From positions 8,260,501 to 8,324,500 of the forward strand of contig NZ_CP012673.1 in assembly GCF_002950945.1 (NCBI RefSeq): a stretch of DNA of 64,000 nt, in the 5' to 3' direction. Origin of the DNA: Sorangium cellulosum (GTDB taxonomy: Bacteria; Myxococcota_A; Polyangia; Polyangiales; Polyangiaceae). Below are positions 1 to 10,002 of this stretch, piece after piece (position 1 is the stretch's first letter; each line of letters opens with the position of its first letter). Made by a program: the position numbers and the translations under genes. Under the pieces are notes generated by a model that was not told where the DNA came from, ran no database searches, and saw only the letters and a list, made by a program, of their open reading frames with translations.

Positions 1-86
1 AGCTTTTCGACACCCTGAGGCGCACCCGGTGACAGAAGTTGCGGACGCGTGAGAATTTGTCGCCGCTGGTCGGAATTATTCTTGGT

Positions 87-1520
87 ATGGCGAAGCGATC
101 GGTGGCGGCGGGAGCACCGGAGAGAACTACGAGTACAAAGGGGAAAGCGCTCGACGTGCTGAAGACCTTCATCCAGGAGCGCGAGGGCAAGCCGCCCGCC
201 GGTGACTTCGGGGCGTTCGAGCGCGATCTGCGCAGCAAGATGGCGGAGGTCGAGCGAGATCTCGTCGCCGAGGAACTGGAGCGTCTAGACGTGGACGCGC
301 CCGTCGTTCTGATCGACGGCGTACCGCATCGCAGGGTGCTGCGCTGCGAGGAGACGTACCTGTCGGCGGCTGGACCGGTTCGGGTCGAGCGCACGCTGTA
401 CTCGACGAGGCGGGATGGCGAGCGAGCGGTCAGTGCGCTGGAGCTTCGCGCCGGCATCGTGGAGAAGTACTGGACGCCCCTGGCGGCCGAGCAGGCGGTT
501 TTCATGGTCGCCCACATGACGCCCCAGGAGAGCGAGGCGCTGTGCGCGAAGCTCGGCCACATGCAACCGTCGAAGAGCAGTCTCGATCGACTCCCGAAGC
601 AACTCGGAGGTGAGTGGGAAGCACAACGCGAGTCGTTCGAGAAGACAGTGCGCGCCGGCGACATCGTGCCCGTTGAGGCCGTCACGGTAGCCGTCTCGCT
701 CGACGGAGTGCTCGTACCGATGCGTGACGGTGGCCGCGAAGAGAAGCGGGCACGAACATCGGCCGAAGGCAGGCCGGCGAGTGGACCGGCAGGGTATCAG
801 GAAGTCGGGTGTGGAACCGTATCGTTCTACGATGCAGCAGGTGAGCGCTTGAGCACCGTCAAGATCGGACGGATGCCGGAGTTCAAGAAGTCCACGTTGA
901 AGAAGATCCTCGCCGAGGAGCTTGGAGCAGCACTCGGGCAGCGACCCGAGCTGAAGCTGGTGACGGTCGCGGATGGAGCGAACGACAACTGGGATTTCCT
1001 TCATGGCGCGCTGCCGCCGAGCGTTGAAGTTCTCGACTTCTACCATGCCGCCGAGCACCTCAACGTCGCCTTGGGCGCCGCGTATGGCGAAGGGACCGTG
1101 AAGTGCCGTGCGCAGTTCGACAAGCTGCGCCTCGTGCTGCTCGAAGATCCCGACGGCGTCGAGAAGATCATTCGGTCGCTTGTCCATCTTACAAAGCAGC
1201 ACCCAGGCAGCGGTCGCATTGGGACCGAGCTGGCTTACTTTCGCAAGCACCGTCGTCGCATGCGGTATGCAACCTGGCGCGCCGCGTGCCTTCCCATCGG
1301 CTCAGGTGTAGTCGAGGCGGCTTGTAAAACGCTCGCGGCGCAGCGCATGAAACGGAGCGGAATGCGCTGGAGGCATGAGGGTGGCCAGGCGATCCTGACC
1401 TTCCGTGGCCTGATCCAGAGCGAGCGCTTCGACGGCGCTTGGGCGTTGCTCGCAGCCACATATAAAGCTGAGGTGACGCTCTTCGAAAACGTTATCGCGC
1501 TGAGCGACTATCGGCGGTAA
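87..1520 (+). CDS. ISKra4-type transposase
   Basis: A 477-residue DDE transposase. Candidate catalytic residues are the Asp in VSLDGVLVP, the Asp in VADGANDNW and the Glu in IGSGVVEAACK; the run DFYHAAEHL and the tail KTLAAQRMKRSGMRW are hallmarks of the ISKra4 group as I know it. The frame is open from a TTG at 39, but I prefer the ATG at 87 (MAKRSVAAG), because the 16 residues before it do not look like family sequence. The gene lies at the window edge and I could not find convincing terminal inverted repeats, so the element boundaries are unknown. The frame is intact, so it may be functional. A different transposon remnant starts immediately downstream. Confidence 0.8.
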   Translation: MAKRSVAAGAPERTTSTKGKALDVLKTFIQEREGKPPAGDFGAFERDLRSKMAEVERDLVAEELERLDVDAPVVLIDGVPHRRVLRCEETYLSAAGPVRVERTLYSTRRDGERAVSALELRAGIVEKYWTPLAAEQAVFMVAHMTPQESEALCAKLGHMQPSKSSLDRLPKQLGGEWEAQRESFEKTVRAGDIVPVEAVTVAVSLDGVLVPMRDGGREEKRARTSAEGRPASGPAGYQEVGCGTVSFYDAAGERLSTVKIGRMPEFKKSTLKKILAEELGAALGQRPELKLVTVADGANDNWDFLHGALPPSVEVLDFYHAAEHLNVALGAAYGEGTVKCRAQFDKLRLVLLEDPDGVEKIIRSLVHLTKQHPGSGRIGTELAYFRKHRRRMRYATWRAACLPIGSGVVEAACKTLAAQRMKRSGMRWRHEGGQAILTFRGLIQSERFDGAWALLAATYKAEVTLFENVIALSDYRR

Positions 1521-1533
1521 TCCCGATGTCAGT

Positions 1534-2124
1534 GTGGGAGCTACACCCATGTCGCGATCGAGCATGCGATTCCGCTGTCGGGGAGATTTGCCGGGTTGCG
1601 CTCGGAGGACGTACCGCCTGCGTAAACCGCGTCGCAACGGCCCGACCCACCTGGTGATGACGCCGGTCCATTTTCTGGCGCGCATCGCGGCGCTGGTGCC
1701 TCCGCCACGGTATCCGTTGCTGCGCCTTTCCGGCGTGCTCGCGTCGGGCTCGTCGTGGCGAGCCGCCGTGGTGCCTCACGGGCCCGCGGCGACGGGCGCC
1801 CCGGTGCCGGAGAAGAACAAGAAGAGCGCGACGGCGCCACCGACCTGCGCCAACGACATCACGGCGCCGCCTCCCGCGGCGACCCAGCACCCTCCGGCGA
1901 GCGCGCGCACGAGCCTCGGCGACGGCATCGTCCGGCCCGTCTACGCGCGCATCGATTGGGCTTCCCTCATCCGCCGCGTCTACTTGGAGGATGTGCTCGC
2001 GTGTCCGTGCGGTGGGCGCCGGCGGGTCGTCGCCGACATCTCCGAGCGCGAGGCCATCGTGGCGATCTTGACCCATCTGGGCATCCCCACCGAGCCGCCG
2101 CCCATCGCGAGGGCGCGAGGGTGA
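1534..2124 (+). pseudogene. IS91-type (Y2) transposase, C-terminal remnant
   Basis: Only the C-terminal third of an IS91-family rolling-circle transposase remains. Recognisable pieces are THLVMTPVHFLARIAALVPPPR, a following SGVLA..WRAAVVP, then a Pro/Ala-rich linker, WASLIRRVYLEDVLACPCGG and LTHLGIPTEPPP near the end. These match the conserved tail of IS91/Y2 transposases. The N-terminal catalytic half with the paired tyrosines is missing, and the first ~25 residues of the open frame do not fit the family, so the true breakpoint is near 1600. It follows the ISKra4-type gene by 13 bp, suggesting nested insertions or deletions. Confidence 0.65.
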
Positions 2125-2840
2125 CAGACCCGTCGTTCGATGCGGCGTGAGCCTCTCGGCCTCGTCCCTCGGCGTGCCGCCCGCGCGTGCCTTTGGCCGA
2201 CGTCTGCCCGTTGCTCGACGCATGCAAGCGGCGTGCTCGTTCTTGGGCCTTTTCGTGGCCCGCGAATCCCCGATCGCCAGCCCGCGTTGGTGGCCTGCGC
2301 GGTTCTGCCTCGCGTGATCCGGCCGGCTCGTCCTATCCTCCCCCGAGGCACAACGCGGGGGTTGACTTCTGAGATCTTAGATTGCAATCTCCCTGTATGA
2401 GACCACGAAGGAGGATGCGGATAGCGCAGGTCTGCCCGGTGGGTCTGCGTGGGGCCCACGCCCATTGCTGGTATCGACCAACGACTATGTCAGTGTTGGG
2501 CGCAAGCACACGGGTGCCTCGAACCCCGCAGTTCCTCAGGGCATGGCCGACGTGCTGAGCTGGTTGGTGGGTCAGGAGTGCCCAGGCCGGGGCCTTCAAC
2601 GGGGCCGAGGAACGACCAGACGCGCGCGGGGGAAACAACACCATCCGCCGCACGGTTCTGCTTGCAGCCCATCATCCGCAGGGAAAAGCCGAGTTGGTTT
2701 TCAGCTCCGCGCATGGTTTGGGCAAAGGCCGACAAACCCGATGCCGGTGCCCGCCGACCAGATCACGGGGCTCACGGGGCCATGCGGTCACACAACCAGT
2801 CGCGGCGGGAGTCCGGTCCCGCAGGAGCCGAGGAGGAGTC
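2125..2840. other. Non-coding gap with a short palindrome
   Basis: I recognise no gene in these 716 bases; the open frames on both strands are low-complexity and unlike any family I know. The one structured site is a perfect 12-bp palindrome, AGATTGCAATCT at 2379-2390, 11 bp downstream of a TTGACT (2362-2367) that could be a -35 element. If so, the palindrome would overlap a weak -10. The nearest gene start is 450 bp away, so this may be a promoter stranded when its gene was lost. Confidence 0.4.
2831..2838 (+). promoter_or_regulatory. Ribosome binding site fixing a GTG start
   Basis: AGGAGGAG lies two bases before the GTG at 2841 (the AGGAGG core is four bases away), in a frame that is open for 147 bases further upstream. 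The upstream part is Arg/Gly-rich and unlike the hydrolase family, so this Shine-Dalgarno sequence decides the start. Confidence 0.6.
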
Positions 2841-4244
2841 GTGGCTGAAGCGCAGGACGCCGAACTGAAGGAATTCGCCACCAAGACCCGCCGCGAACTC
2901 GACGTTCCGGGCGTTTCCGTCGGGGTCTTCGTCGATGGCGCCGAGCACTACGCGTACGCCGGTGTGACGAGCATCCGCAATCCCCTGCCCGTCGACGAGA
3001 ACACGCTGTTCCAGTTTGGATCCACCACGAAAACCTTCACCGCCACCGCGATGATGCGGCTTGTCGAGCGCGGCGATGTGGAGCTTGAGGCCCCGGTGCG
3101 TCGGTACCTGCCCGAGTTCGCGCTGCGCGACGAGTCCGCCGCGCGCGACGTCACCGTCTTACAGCTTCTCAACCACACTGCGGGGTGGGAGGGCGACCGG
3201 TCCGACAACACAGGTGAGGGCGACGACGCGCTGGAGCGACGGGTGGGCCTGATGAAGACCCTGCGCCAGGTGTATGCGCCCGGCAGCGCCATGTCCTACA
3301 ACAACGCGGCCTTTCCAGTGGCGGGGCGAATCATCGAGAAGATCACCGGGACAACCTACGAGAAAGCCCTTCAGGACCTCGTGCTCGATCCGCTCGGTCT
3401 CCACGACACGCTGTTCTTCATGACCGACATCATGATGCGGCGCTTCGCCGTCGGGCACTCGCAGGCGGAGGACGGCACGATCGAACAGAAGCGAGTGTGG
3501 GCGTCGGCGCGCGCAGCGGCGCCGTCCGGTGGCATGTCGGCCACCGCTCGTGATCAGATCTCGTGGGCCCGTTTCCATCTCGGCGACGGCACCGCACCGG
3601 ACGGCACCCGGCTGCTGCGTGCCGAGACGCTGCGGCGCATGCAGGAGCCGACGGTCACGGTCCCAGGCAGCGCCTTCGGCGATGCCGTCGGGATCAGCTG
3701 GTTGCTGCGCAACATCGGGGAGACCCGGCTGGTCTTGCACGGAGGCGCGACCATCGGGCAGTACTCGGACTTCGTGATGGTGCCGTCGCGCCAATTCGCG
3801 TTCACGGCGATGACCAATTCCGGTCCCAACGGGCCGCAGTTCAACCAGCTGCTCGAGAATTGGGCGCTCAAGCACTACCTCGGCGTGGTAGAGGAGGAAC
3901 CGGAGCCGCAATATCTGCCCGGGGCCGCTCTGCAACCCTACACTGGAACGTACGAGACGATGTACGCGCTGTGGCAGATCACTGCCGAGGCCGGCCGGCT
4001 GATCGCCGACGTCAGCATCAAACCGGAGATGAAGGAGAGGCTCCGCGCCGCGGGCGAGGACCCAGATCATTCACCCCCACCAACCCCCATGGGGCTGCTT
4101 GCCGGTCCCGAGGACCGTTACGTCGTCCCGGACGGACCAACGAAGGGAATGAAAGGCTTTTTCACCCGCGATGAGGTGGGCAGTGTCATCGGCGTCCACA
4201 TCGGCGGACGGCTCGCCACCCGCGTGGCGCAGGTTAGGCGGTAG
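2841..4244 (+). CDS. Serine hydrolase, beta-lactamase class C / penicillin-binding-like
   Basis: A 467-residue protein of the class C beta-lactamase superfamily (esterases, D-aminopeptidases, PBP-like enzymes). The active-site triad of motifs is present: SxxK as STTK in FQFGSTTKTF (about residue 58), YxN as YNN in AMSYNNAAF (about residue 155), and HGG in LVLHGGATIGQ (about residue 295). The C-terminal ~110 residues form the extra beta-rich region common in these esterases. No signal peptide follows the chosen GTG start, so it is probably cytoplasmic. The gene is isolated between transposon remnants and has an unusually strong ribosome binding site for this neighbourhood, consistent with acquisition from an actinobacterium (inference). 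Substrate unknown. Confidence 0.85.
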   Translation: MAEAQDAELKEFATKTRRELDVPGVSVGVFVDGAEHYAYAGVTSIRNPLPVDENTLFQFGSTTKTFTATAMMRLVERGDVELEAPVRRYLPEFALRDESAARDVTVLQLLNHTAGWEGDRSDNTGEGDDALERRVGLMKTLRQVYAPGSAMSYNNAAFPVAGRIIEKITGTTYEKALQDLVLDPLGLHDTLFFMTDIMMRRFAVGHSQAEDGTIEQKRVWASARAAAPSGGMSATARDQISWARFHLGDGTAPDGTRLLRAETLRRMQEPTVTVPGSAFGDAVGISWLLRNIGETRLVLHGGATIGQYSDFVMVPSRQFAFTAMTNSGPNGPQFNQLLENWALKHYLGVVEEEPEPQYLPGAALQPYTGTYETMYALWQITAEAGRLIADVSIKPEMKERLRAAGEDPDHSPPPTPMGLLAGPEDRYVVPDGPTKGMKGFFTRDEVGSVIGVHIGGRLATRVAQVRR

Positions 4245-4363
4245 GAAGGCGAATTGGGGCGGGTCACCGAGGGCATGGCATCTCCTCGGGCCACGGGGGA
4301 CTGATCGCGCTCATCAGGCCGTGGGATCCACCGTGCCGTGGCGCTCAGTGCAAAACGAAGGAA

Positions 4364-4492
4364 ATGCTGATGCTCACGGGAACGCTAGATCGCGACCACT
4401 GACAGCAACGTCTCGCCCAGGAGGCGTCGAACAACGTCCTGGGATCCGCATTGAGCATCGCGCTGGGCGAAGAGACTCTCGAAGACGCTTAG
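4364..4492 (+). pseudogene. Possible degraded small reading frame
   Basis: A 43-codon frame starting MLMLTGTLDRDH is interrupted by one TGA (4400-4402) and continues QQRLAQEASNNVLG..IALGEETLEDA to a TAG. A GAAGGA precedes the start. The composition after the stop looks protein-like, and a Trp-to-stop change would explain the TGA. I do not recognise a family. The rest of 4245-4641 holds nothing I can name. Confidence 0.2.
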
Positions 4493-4641
4493 GGGTGACG
4501 AGCGTCAATACTGGCGTTGAGGTCAGAACCGACACCATTGTTCCAGATCGGTTCCATCTCGAAGAGAGTCGCCGCCGACGGGAAGCGGGTGCTGGCGTTC
4601 TAGAGCAGCGAACATATTGAAAATTGTCTAATTCCAATAGT

Positions 4642-6231
4642 TTACGCAGCCTCCTGGACCAGCCGCTGGGCAGCCTCGAGATTCTGGATCGCTGCGGCGC
4701 GCCGGAGGTCGAACAGGTTTTTCCTGGCGCCCATGTAGCGCGCGCTGTGTCCTTTCCGCGCCGCGATGTGGGCGAGCGCATGCTCCACAGCGGTGCGCTG
4801 CCTGAGCACGGCGCGTCCTGGCGCGGTCTGCTGTAGCTCCCGGAACTTGCTCTGCAGCGCTTCGTCTTCGGCGATGGACACGGTCCGCCCTCGTCCCGAG
4901 GCGGCTTGGGTGCATCTGGTTCGGAGGGGGCATGCGCCACACTCCTCAGGATCGAACTCGACCGTGTCGCCGGGCTCGAACGCTTCGACCTGTCCTGCCG
5001 GGCATGTGATCGTCTTGGTGCGCAGGTCGATGTTGAAGTGGCGCTTGCTGAACAAGTCGGGACCGCGAGCCCGCTGGCCCCAAGGCTTCGAGAACACCTT
5101 ACCCTTCGCGCGGATCACGTCGCCAACGACGGGACTATTCACGTAGGCGCGATCAATGTGGAGTTCGGCGATGCGCAGCCGCTGCTGATGGATGTCTTTG
5201 GCGATCGGCACGGCTCCCTCTTCTTCGGGCCGATTCGCGGGCGTGACCGCGCAGGCGACAATGACGGGAAGGTCAAGGTCTCGTGCGATATGTTCCTTGT
5301 AGCCGTCAAACCGTTTCGAGCGGCTCTTTCTGCCGTGGCGCATCTCGGCATCCTCAATGGAGACGCGGCGGTCAGGCGCGACGCCTTGCCGGATGCGAAC
5401 GGTCCCGTCTTCGGCTGTTTCCAGGTCCTGGTCCCGAACCTGTGTGATGGCATCGAGGTAGGGACGAAGGGGTTGCTCGACGACGTCGTCGAGGTGACGG
5501 TCCACCCACTGCTGTAGCGAGGACACCTGCCGCTCCAGCATCTGGATGGCCAGCACCTTCTGTTTCGGGTCGCTCCAGTCGAGGTCGAGCCCGGCCTTAA
5601 TACTGGGCGCCAGGAGCAGGGGGATGCGAGCCTTGCGGCATATCTCCTCGGGCGGTCGATCCATGATCTTCGACACGACGCGTACGATGCTGCGTGCAGC
5701 ATGGCCGAGCAGGTTGATCGTGTCCTCAACCCGCCCGGCCCCCGCTAAAGGGCGGCTATCAATGGCCACGCGCAGTGCTTTGGACACCGCACGCCTCTCG
5801 CCCTCCGTCATAGCGCCGGACCGAACGAGCGCCACGGTCCGCTCCAGCAGCACTCGGTCCATCTCGTGCGCGACCATCCGCTCTCGGAATGCTTGCAGCG
5901 CGCCCTGCGAGAACGGGGGCGTAGCCGCACCCAGGCAGCCGAGCACCATCTGCCAGCGCAGGTCGACGACGGACAGCTCCACCGCCTCGGCATCCGATGC
6001 GCCTACGTAGCCTTGGAGCAGCGTGACCATGCACATCAGCGCCGGCGGATGCGGCGGCTCACCTGCCCCCGTCGTCCGGTACATGCCCTCCAGCTGCTCC
6101 TGGAACGTCTCATCGAACAGCTCGTGCCGGTGCAACCTGAGAAAGCCGAACAGTGCTCTCACGCGTGTCAGCCGCTTCATCAGCGACTGCTCCTGCCGCG
6201 ACAGCTCCACCGGCGGCGACCATCGTTCCAT
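4642..6231 (-). CDS. IS1182-family transposase
   Basis: A 529-residue transposase from ATG 6231 (MERWSPPVELS). The N-terminal domain carries the family run FDETFQEQLEGMYRTTGAGEPPHPPALM (residues ~40-65) with LRWQMVLGCLG. The catalytic core shows AIDSRPLAGAGRVEDT, HIDRAYVNSP and RTAVEHALAHI, which hold the expected acidic residues. A cysteine cluster CGACPLRTRCTQA precedes the last block, as is usual in IS1182. The open frame starts 10 codons earlier (MISSAAGGAR), but MERW fits family starts. The gene is uninterrupted. The CrtC-like fragment begins about 80 bp beyond its 5' end, so this element probably truncated that gene. Clear terminal repeats were not identified. Confidence 0.85.
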   Translation of the reverse strand: MERWSPPVELSRQEQSLMKRLTRVRALFGFLRLHRHELFDETFQEQLEGMYRTTGAGEPPHPPALMCMVTLLQGYVGASDAEAVELSVVDLRWQMVLGCLGAATPPFSQGALQAFRERMVAHEMDRVLLERTVALVRSGAMTEGERRAVSKALRVAIDSRPLAGAGRVEDTINLLGHAARSIVRVVSKIMDRPPEEICRKARIPLLLAPSIKAGLDLDWSDPKQKVLAIQMLERQVSSLQQWVDRHLDDVVEQPLRPYLDAITQVRDQDLETAEDGTVRIRQGVAPDRRVSIEDAEMRHGRKSRSKRFDGYKEHIARDLDLPVIVACAVTPANRPEEEGAVPIAKDIHQQRLRIAELHIDRAYVNSPVVGDVIRAKGKVFSKPWGQRARGPDLFSKRHFNIDLRTKTITCPAGQVEAFEPGDTVEFDPEECGACPLRTRCTQAASGRGRTVSIAEDEALQSKFRELQQTAPGRAVLRQRTAVEHALAHIAARKGHSARYMGARKNLFDLRRAAAIQNLEAAQRLVQEAA

Positions 6232-6310
6232 CCGTGCACCTCCGGCCGCGGACGAGATCATGGCCCGGCGAGACGGTCGAGCCTTCCATCGAAGCGCATA
6301 GAATTACCGC

Positions 6311-6795
6311 AAAATCAACCTGATCGGTCCTCTAGTGCACGCCATGAACATGCCTCAGGGCTTTGGACGGTTCCTGTCGTTCTCCGTCATCGACGAGACG
6401 ACCGGCTGGTAAAGGATTACATAGCCGGCGTCGACCCGAGCGACTTCAACTGGAGCACGACCGATCTCGACATCACCGCGCCGGGCCTGAAGTGGACCGG
6501 TAACGCGCAGAAGATGTCAGTGGCCTTGACCGTGCCCTGGGGCTCGCTGGATGTCGTGCTCGAGCCCCAGGGACCCGTCCTGAATTACAATGGTACCGGC
6601 GAGTTCGTCCTACTTGGTGAGACGAACTACGAGTTTGCATTCCCGGACATGCGGACTACCGGCAACCTGACCATCGAAGGCGAATCGCTGCGCGTGGCCG
6701 GCCGGTCTTGGCTAGACCGCCAGTGGGGCTGGACTTCCGAGATGCCGAGTAGGCGCTGGACATGGATGAACCTCAACTCGCCGAACGGCGACGCA
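6311..6795 (+). pseudogene. CrtC/AttH lipocalin-like domain, frameshifted fragment
   Basis: Two frames together give one protein. From 6311 one frame reads NLIGPLVHAMNMPQGFGRF then LSFSVIDETTGW and stops at TAA (6410-6412). The next frame continues KDYIAGVDPSDFNWSTTDLD, then VPWGSLDVVLEPQGPVLNYNG and GRSWLDRQWGW to about 6795. SWLDRQWG is the signature of the hydroxyneurosporene synthase (CrtC)/AttH family, which adopts paired lipocalin-like barrels. Loss of one base at 6410-6412 (Tyr codon before Lys-Asp-Tyr) explains the break. The 5' end is cut by the IS1182-type element and the 3' end by an IS4-type remnant. It is a dead gene from an earlier inhabitant of this locus. Confidence 0.65.
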
Positions 6796-7339
6796 AGTGC
6801 AGGTTCTTTTCGTCTCGGAACGTTTCCTCGATTGTGAAGCGCTTGCCATAGAGCTTAACGATCTCGGACGCCTTTTTGTCTACGAGCGTCGTCGCCAGGC
6901 ACCACGCCTCCTTCATCTTCGGGGCGTGGACGACGACCACCGCCGGTACGCGGGCGCGATCCTTGATGACGCGGACGTCGCGGAGCATCGTCGCCCGCCC
7001 GTTCGCCGGAACCCATTTGCGAACACCGACCACGAACGCGACCCACGATTTGAGGATCTGCGCCATGACAAGCCCTTCGTTGCTCAGGAGCCGATCGATC
7101 TATTTGACGCCGCTCTTGGGCTGGATGTTCGCGACCTTCGCATACGCTTGGCCGATGGCATGAACGGCGAGCACCGCCGCGTGCAGTACGCCGATGACTC
7201 CGTTCGCCAACGACAGCACTCGCGCAGCGTGCATGTCTTCGCGAAACACTTGCTCGACGAGGCTCCGCGCGTACGTGGGATTGACCTTCGTTGGACGGCG
7301 ACGTGGCTTCGTTCGGGGGGAATTCTTGGCGGTCAGCAT
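6796..7339 (-). pseudogene. IS4-type transposase remnant (nonsense, deletion, truncation)
   Basis: Minus-strand reading from ATG 7339 gives KVNPTYARSLVEQVFREDMH, then HAIGQAYAKVANIQPKSGVK, an in-frame TAG (about 7099) where Gln is expected, then IDRLLSNEGLVMAQILKSWV. The frame is the same on both sides of the stop, so this is a nonsense mutation and not a frameshift. After FVVGVRK the sequence jumps to WVPANGRATMLRDV, which in intact relatives lies far downstream, so the catalytic middle is deleted. It ends at RFTIEETFRDEKNLH, where the family would continue, so the 3' end is also lost. The remnant abuts the CrtC-like fragment at about 6795. Confidence 0.75.
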
Positions 7340-7499
7340 CGGGACCGAAGCCCTGGCTGGCCACCGTCCGCTCAGCAAGAGGGCTCAACCACACGAAGCG
7401 AGGAACTCATGGAGACCATGGCCCCTATCTGATCATTGCTCGCGCGGTCGGACCGGAATTTGCGGTGATCTGTATGGAAGACCAGGGAATTCCCCACGT

Positions 7500-8231
7500 T
7501 CAGCTCCCGTCGCCGGTGTCGGCGCAGGTGGCGGCTGAACTGCGGTGCTCTGCCAGGAAGATGGTCTGCGCCATCATGCGGTACCCGGACATGCCTTCGC
7601 GAAGGGTTTCGATGGACTCCTCCGGGTGCACCGAGTCGATCACGGCATAGGGCCCGACCGCGTTGAACTGGTGCGAGACGCCCCGGGGGATCTGCATGTC
7701 CACCCAGGAGTTCGGTGGCACGACGACGTTGTACCGGTCCCGGTGCACGCCGTCCGGGGTGTCCGGCAGGGGGTCGACGAAGGCGCGCAGCGGGGTCGTC
7801 CAGTCCGGGCGGGAGCGGACGGTCAGGGGGGACAGACTGGAGACGCGGATGGTGGTGGCCGGGCCGGTCATCATGCGCACGAAGCGGAGGCCGGTGTGCA
7901 GGTGCATGCGGGAGCAGATGCCGCGTTCCCGGGTGTCGTAGAAGTCCATCAGGTAGCGGTCGGCGAAGTAGCCCTCGAAGGGGGGTGCCAGCATGAACAC
8001 GTCGCCCTCCTCGAACTCCTGCGCCGCCTTCAGCGCGCCGGGTGGTGTGGGGGACTGGTGTTCCCGCCGGTGGGCGTGGCGGACCAGCCCGGCGAGTGCG
8101 GTCACGACGGTCAGGGCGACTTCCGGGGGCAGCTGCACCACCGGGGTGATGCAGTTGCGGCTGGGGTCCTGGTGGCGTTCCAGGTCCAACACCTCGTCCT
8201 CGTGGTCGGGGACCTGCTTCATCCTGGTCAT
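7500..8231 (-). CDS. Cupin-like protein of the NRPS operon
   Basis: A 243-residue protein starting at ATG 8231, which overlaps the upstream stop as ATGA; the longer open frame is a shadow. I do not recognise a characterised homologue. Residues ~120-215 look like a cupin barrel: SRMHLHTGLRFVRMMTG supplies an HxH pair, and PPNSWVDMQIPRGVSHQFN resembles the second cupin motif (PxG..H..N). GDVFMLAPPFEGYFADRYLMD precedes the barrel. Such folds serve as metal-dependent oxygenases, epimerases or binding proteins. As the last gene of the NRPS operon it could modify the peptide or a precursor, for example by hydroxylation; this is inference from position only. Confidence 0.6.
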   Translation of the reverse strand: MTRMKQVPDHEDEVLDLERHQDPSRNCITPVVQLPPEVALTVVTALAGLVRHAHRREHQSPTPPGALKAAQEFEEGDVFMLAPPFEGYFADRYLMDFYDTRERGICSRMHLHTGLRFVRMMTGPATTIRVSSLSPLTVRSRPDWTTPLRAFVDPLPDTPDGVHRDRYNVVVPPNSWVDMQIPRGVSHQFNAVGPYAVIDSVHPEESIETLREGMSGYRMMAQTIFLAEHRSSAATCADTGDGS

Positions 8232-10002
8232 GCGTTGCCTCCGTTTCCGCTGGTCGGGGTGTGGGCCCACAGCACGCCGCCGAGGTCGTGGCGGCCCGCG
8301 CGCAGCAGTGCGCAGCCGACGACGGCGAAGCCCGCCTCGCGCAGTCCGGCGAGCCCGTGCCACCGGCCGCCCGGCTCCTGGGTTGGGTAGTCCACAAAGG
8401 ACAGCAGTGGGCCGAGTGCCCACGGGCATCCGTCGGGGGTCGTGATCGTGGGCAGGTGGCTGGACACCACCGCGCCCGGGTGGGCCTCGCGCAGGCGCTC
8501 GGCGAGTTCGGCGTACCCGGCCAGTGGCCATTCGGTGCTCAACTGCTTGCGCCAGCGGGCTTTCGCCTCCGCCAGCTCGGGGTCGGCACGCCGGTGCCAG
8601 TTGGCGCGCATGAACTCCAGCGCCTCGAACACCGCCTCCTCGCCCTCCCGCGCGGGCTCGTCGACGTGCCCGGCCAGTGCACGCAGCCCGGCATCGTCCA
8701 CACCGGACCGGAGCAGGTCGTGCGCGGTGGCCGAGGCGTACCGCAGCAGCCGCTCGTACCGGGCGGGCGCGTACCGCAGCGCGACCAGCGAGCGGCCCAT
8801 GGCCTTGCGCTGGGGTTTGCCGGTCGAGGTGGCCTGGAATCCGCCGAACTGCACCGAGGCGGGCCGCAGCGGGCTGTTCTCGCACACCGCGCGCACGGCC
8901 TCCACCTGCTGGTCGGTGGCGACGAGCCCGATCTCGTGGCCGAGCGCGGGTTCGGCGACGGCCACCGCCGCGAACCGCCCGCCGAGCCCGGCCTCGCGCC
9001 AGGTCCGCTCGACGTCCAGTGGGTGGTGCTTCTCCCCGCCCCGGTTGATGCGCTCCCCGGCCCGGCCCCGCAGCACCAGCAGGCCCTCGCGCAGCTCACC
9101 GAGGTCACCGGTGCGCAGCCAGCCGTCCTCGGTCAGCGCCGCCGCCGTGGCCGCCGGGTCCTGCCAGTAGCCGCGCATCACGTCCGGGGTCCGCACCCAC
9201 ACCTCGCCGTCGACCAGCCGCAGCTCGGTCTCCGGCAGCGCCACGCCGACCGGCGGGTGCCGGTCCAGGTACTGGCGGGTGAACGCGGGCTCGTCGAGCA
9301 GGGGAGTGGTGAAGCTGAAGTTCACCGCCTCGGTCAGGCCGTAGCCCTGGCGCAGCCTCGGGCCGTAGCGGTCGTGGAAGCGGCGGGCCAGGTCCGGAGT
9401 CAGCGGCGCGGCCGCGGTGATCAGGTACTCCAGGTCCTCCGGCCACTCCGGTGCGACCTCCAGCAGGTCGGCCAGCAGCGCGGGCACGATGGAGGCGGTC
9501 CGGGCCCCGGCGGCACGCAGCGCGGCGAAGTACCCGGCCGGGTCCGCGCCGTTGTGCAGCACCAGCGGGGTGCCGGTGAGGTGCGTGCCCAGCAACGACA
9601 TGACCAGCGCGTTGCAGTGGTACAGCGGCAGGCAGGTGCCGTGCGGCCGGTCGGGGGTGATCCCGTGTAGCTCGGCGGTCTTGGCCGCGTTGCCCAGCAC
9701 CGCCTTCCGGCCGAGCATGACGCCCTTCTGCGGGCCGGTGGAGCCCGAGGTGAACATCAGGAACGCCAGGCCCTCGACATCCGGGTGCGCGGCGGGGTGG
9801 CCGGTGTCGTGCAGCCCGTGCTCGTCCAGCACGGCGGAGGCGGCGACCCGGTCGACGATGCCGCGCACCGCGGTGTCCGTGCTGCGCGGGTGCAGGGGCA
9901 CTGCGACGACTTCGCGGTCGAAGCAGCCGAGCAGGGCCTTGGCCAGGCCGGGGCCGTTGGGCAGCCGCACCACCACCCGGGCACCGGCAGGCAGGTGGTC
10001 GA

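Noticed and set aside
4600..6310. Terminal inverted repeats for the IS1182-type element
   Set aside because: Only weak partial similarity was seen between the sequences outside the gene, not enough to define ends.
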